This document shows, in pieces, positions 47,619-48,260 of a stretch of DNA of 48,260 nt. Under the pieces are notes generated by a model. The model did not search any database and was not told the DNA's origin. It saw only the letters and a program-made list of their open reading frames with translations. The stretch covers positions 1 through 48,260 of the IMG/VR virus record IMGVR_UViG_3300032770_000032; one strand, 5' to 3'. Both the position numbers and the translations under genes were made by a program. Each line of letters opens with the position of its first letter. Positions within the stretch are counted from its first letter, which is position 1. Origin of the DNA: a virus.

Positions 47619-47755
47619 AGCGGCTTATCCTCTGCGGGACAGATTACGAGTCCATCCGTGGTGTTGTGGCATAGCTCACGCTGTCGCTTTGGTTTTGAGT
47701 GCGAGCACCCTAACAGACATGCAAATGCAATAAGTGAAACAGTAAAACGGCGCAT
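47615..47755 (-). CDS. Small lipoprotein
   Basis: 46 residues from ATG 47755: basic n-region (MRRF), hydrophobic h-region and a lipobox LLGC (positions 14-17), then a short Ser/Lys/Arg-rich mature part of about 30 residues. An upstream ATG at 47809 (ATGA overlap) would add 18 residues. Cleavage before Cys and lipid attachment would place it on the outer or inner membrane. It could be a spanin-type Rz1 protein or a superinfection-exclusion lipoprotein; no Rz partner is identified. Confidence 0.65.
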   Translation of the reverse strand: MRRFTVSLIAFACLLGCSHSKPKRQRELCHNTTDGLVICPAEDKPL

Positions 47756-47805
47756 CCGACCCCCACTCCGAAGAAAAAATCCGTTCACGACGGATTGTAG
47801 TTGAT

Positions 47806-48009
47806 TCATGCTGTACGCTCCTCAAGGATTTTTATCTGCGCATCAATGTATTCGGTTGTCCCCGATGGACCAATCCTCTTTTTCATCTCTCTCCATCTCT
47901 CCAATGCCCGCAATCGGCGCTGCCTGTGCGCTATCGCATTTCTCTTCGTCTTGAACTTCTTCTTGGGCGCGAGAGGCTTGCTCTCGTCCGGCGTTTGCGA
48001 TTCTCCCAT
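47806..48009 (-). CDS. Small basic protein
   Basis: 67 residues with a strong AAGGAG site. Very rich in Lys and Arg (APKKKFKTKRNAIAHRQRRL), then a helix with IDAQIKILEER. Overlaps the preceding gene by 167 bases in another frame. May bind nucleic acid. Unknown. Confidence 0.55.
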   Translation of the reverse strand: MGESQTPDESKPLAPKKKFKTKRNAIAHRQRRLRALERWREMKKRIGPSGTTEYIDAQIKILEERTA

Positions 48010-48160
48010 CTAGGTCTCCTTGCATCTCTTGGATGCTGTCGATTTCTTTTAACACGTCCGCATAGGCGAAGGTGCGCTGTTCGAGTCCAAACTCGTCAGC
48101 AAGGTTTCTCTTCAGTTGCACAATCGTTCGTAACGCTTCTAATAAGTCCCGACGCTTCAT
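47843..48160 (-). CDS. Hypothetical helical protein
   Basis: 105 residues with a GGAG site. Helical N-terminus (LLEALRTIVQLKRNLADEFG) and charged, coding-like tail (RAQEEVQDEEKCDSAQ). The overlap of 167 bases with the next gene means only one may be fully expressed, or both use overlapping frames. Unknown. Confidence 0.5.
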   Translation of the reverse strand: MKRRDLLEALRTIVQLKRNLADEFGLEQRTFAYADVLKEIDSIQEMQGDLDGRIANAGREQASRAQEEVQDEEKCDSAQAAPIAGIGEMERDEKEDWSIGDNRIH

Positions 48161-48260
48161 GGATTCGTCTCCTTAGTTCGAGGTTCTGGGCCTTGAGTTG
48201 CAGAGCCATTTCCTGCGCTTTCCATTTGAGTCTAGTCTGTTCGAGCAGATTCTCCCGACA
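48096..48260 (-). CDS. C-terminal end of a coiled-coil protein (cut by right edge)
   Basis: An open frame enters from the right edge and ends at a TGA at 48096. It encodes heptad-like helix (LEQTRLKWKAQEMALQLKAQ, NLELRRRI), typical of a coiled coil. It overlaps the start of the next gene by 65 bases. Too short to assign. Confidence 0.42.
   Translation of the reverse strand, partial: CRENLLEQTRLKWKAQEMALQLKAQNLELRRRIHEASGLIRSVTNDCATEEKPC

Noticed and set aside
1-48260. tRNA genes, integrase, att sites, insertion sequences
   Set aside because: Almost the whole window is packed with minus-strand genes; the few gaps are under about 110 bases and show no cloverleaf, recombinase motif or terminal repeats.

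Overview
The window is a 48 kb piece of a tailed-phage genome (Caudoviricetes). It carries the virion structural module of a contractile-tailed (myovirus-type) phage. Evidence is a tail sheath and tube, a gpV/gp5-like spike, a hub protein, a tape-measure protein, portal, HK97-type prohead protease, major capsid protein and large terminase. Every gene I can support is on the minus strand, so expression runs from high to low coordinates. A small lipoprotein with a lipobox and Ex8Dx5T-type lysozyme suggest a Gram-negative host. The species cannot be named from sequence. No integrase, tRNA, CRISPR array or insertion sequence was seen.

Layout in transcription order. (1) 48.3-45.1 kb: tiny tightly coupled genes, many starting inside the previous stop codon (ATGA/GTGA): coiled-coil proteins, a lipoprotein, an HNH nuclease, several small Cys-rich zinc proteins, a DksA/TraR-type zinc finger and a DUF3310 protein. 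(2) 45.1-42.1 kb: a ParB-like/DNA methyltransferase fusion, a 54-aa protein and the large terminase. (3) 42.1-36.6 kb: small unknown genes, a 305-aa unknown, two hydrophobic proteins that could be holins, and a GH24 lysozyme. (4) 36.6-35.3 kb: a cold-shock protein, a small acidic protein and a sigma factor carrying an added zinc ribbon. (5) 35.3-19.6 kb: the head module. It has three large low-complexity proteins with features of packaged polyvalent proteins (one with a Nudix domain and a probable GNAT-like domain), portal, MuF-like protein, prohead protease, a scaffold-like protein and the capsid protein. (6) 19.6-14.2 kb: small virion proteins, a possible permuted papain-like protein, a tandem pair of 231-aa adhesin-like proteins and a repeat-containing fibre. 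(7) 14.2-0 kb: neck/connector proteins, sheath, tube, a frameshift-type chaperone pair, tape measure and baseplate genes, the last running off the left edge.

Regulatory sequences are few. There is a good sigma70-type promoter with a 15-bp palindrome over its start point in front of the protease/capsid genes (about 23.6 kb). A strong hairpin terminator follows the capsid gene (about 19.9 kb), and a hairpin lies between tube and chaperone genes (about 8.0 kb). A 17-bp sequence containing a palindrome occurs twice (8.03 and 29.97 kb).

The most unusual points are the sigma factor with a C-terminal zinc ribbon inside the head cluster, the Nudix/GNAT-like giant head protein, the +1 (or -2) frame relation of the tail chaperones, the promoter-operator before the capsid genes, the enrichment of a hydrophobic-x-Lys-Ser motif in head proteins, and several short overlapping genes that a length cut-off would miss.
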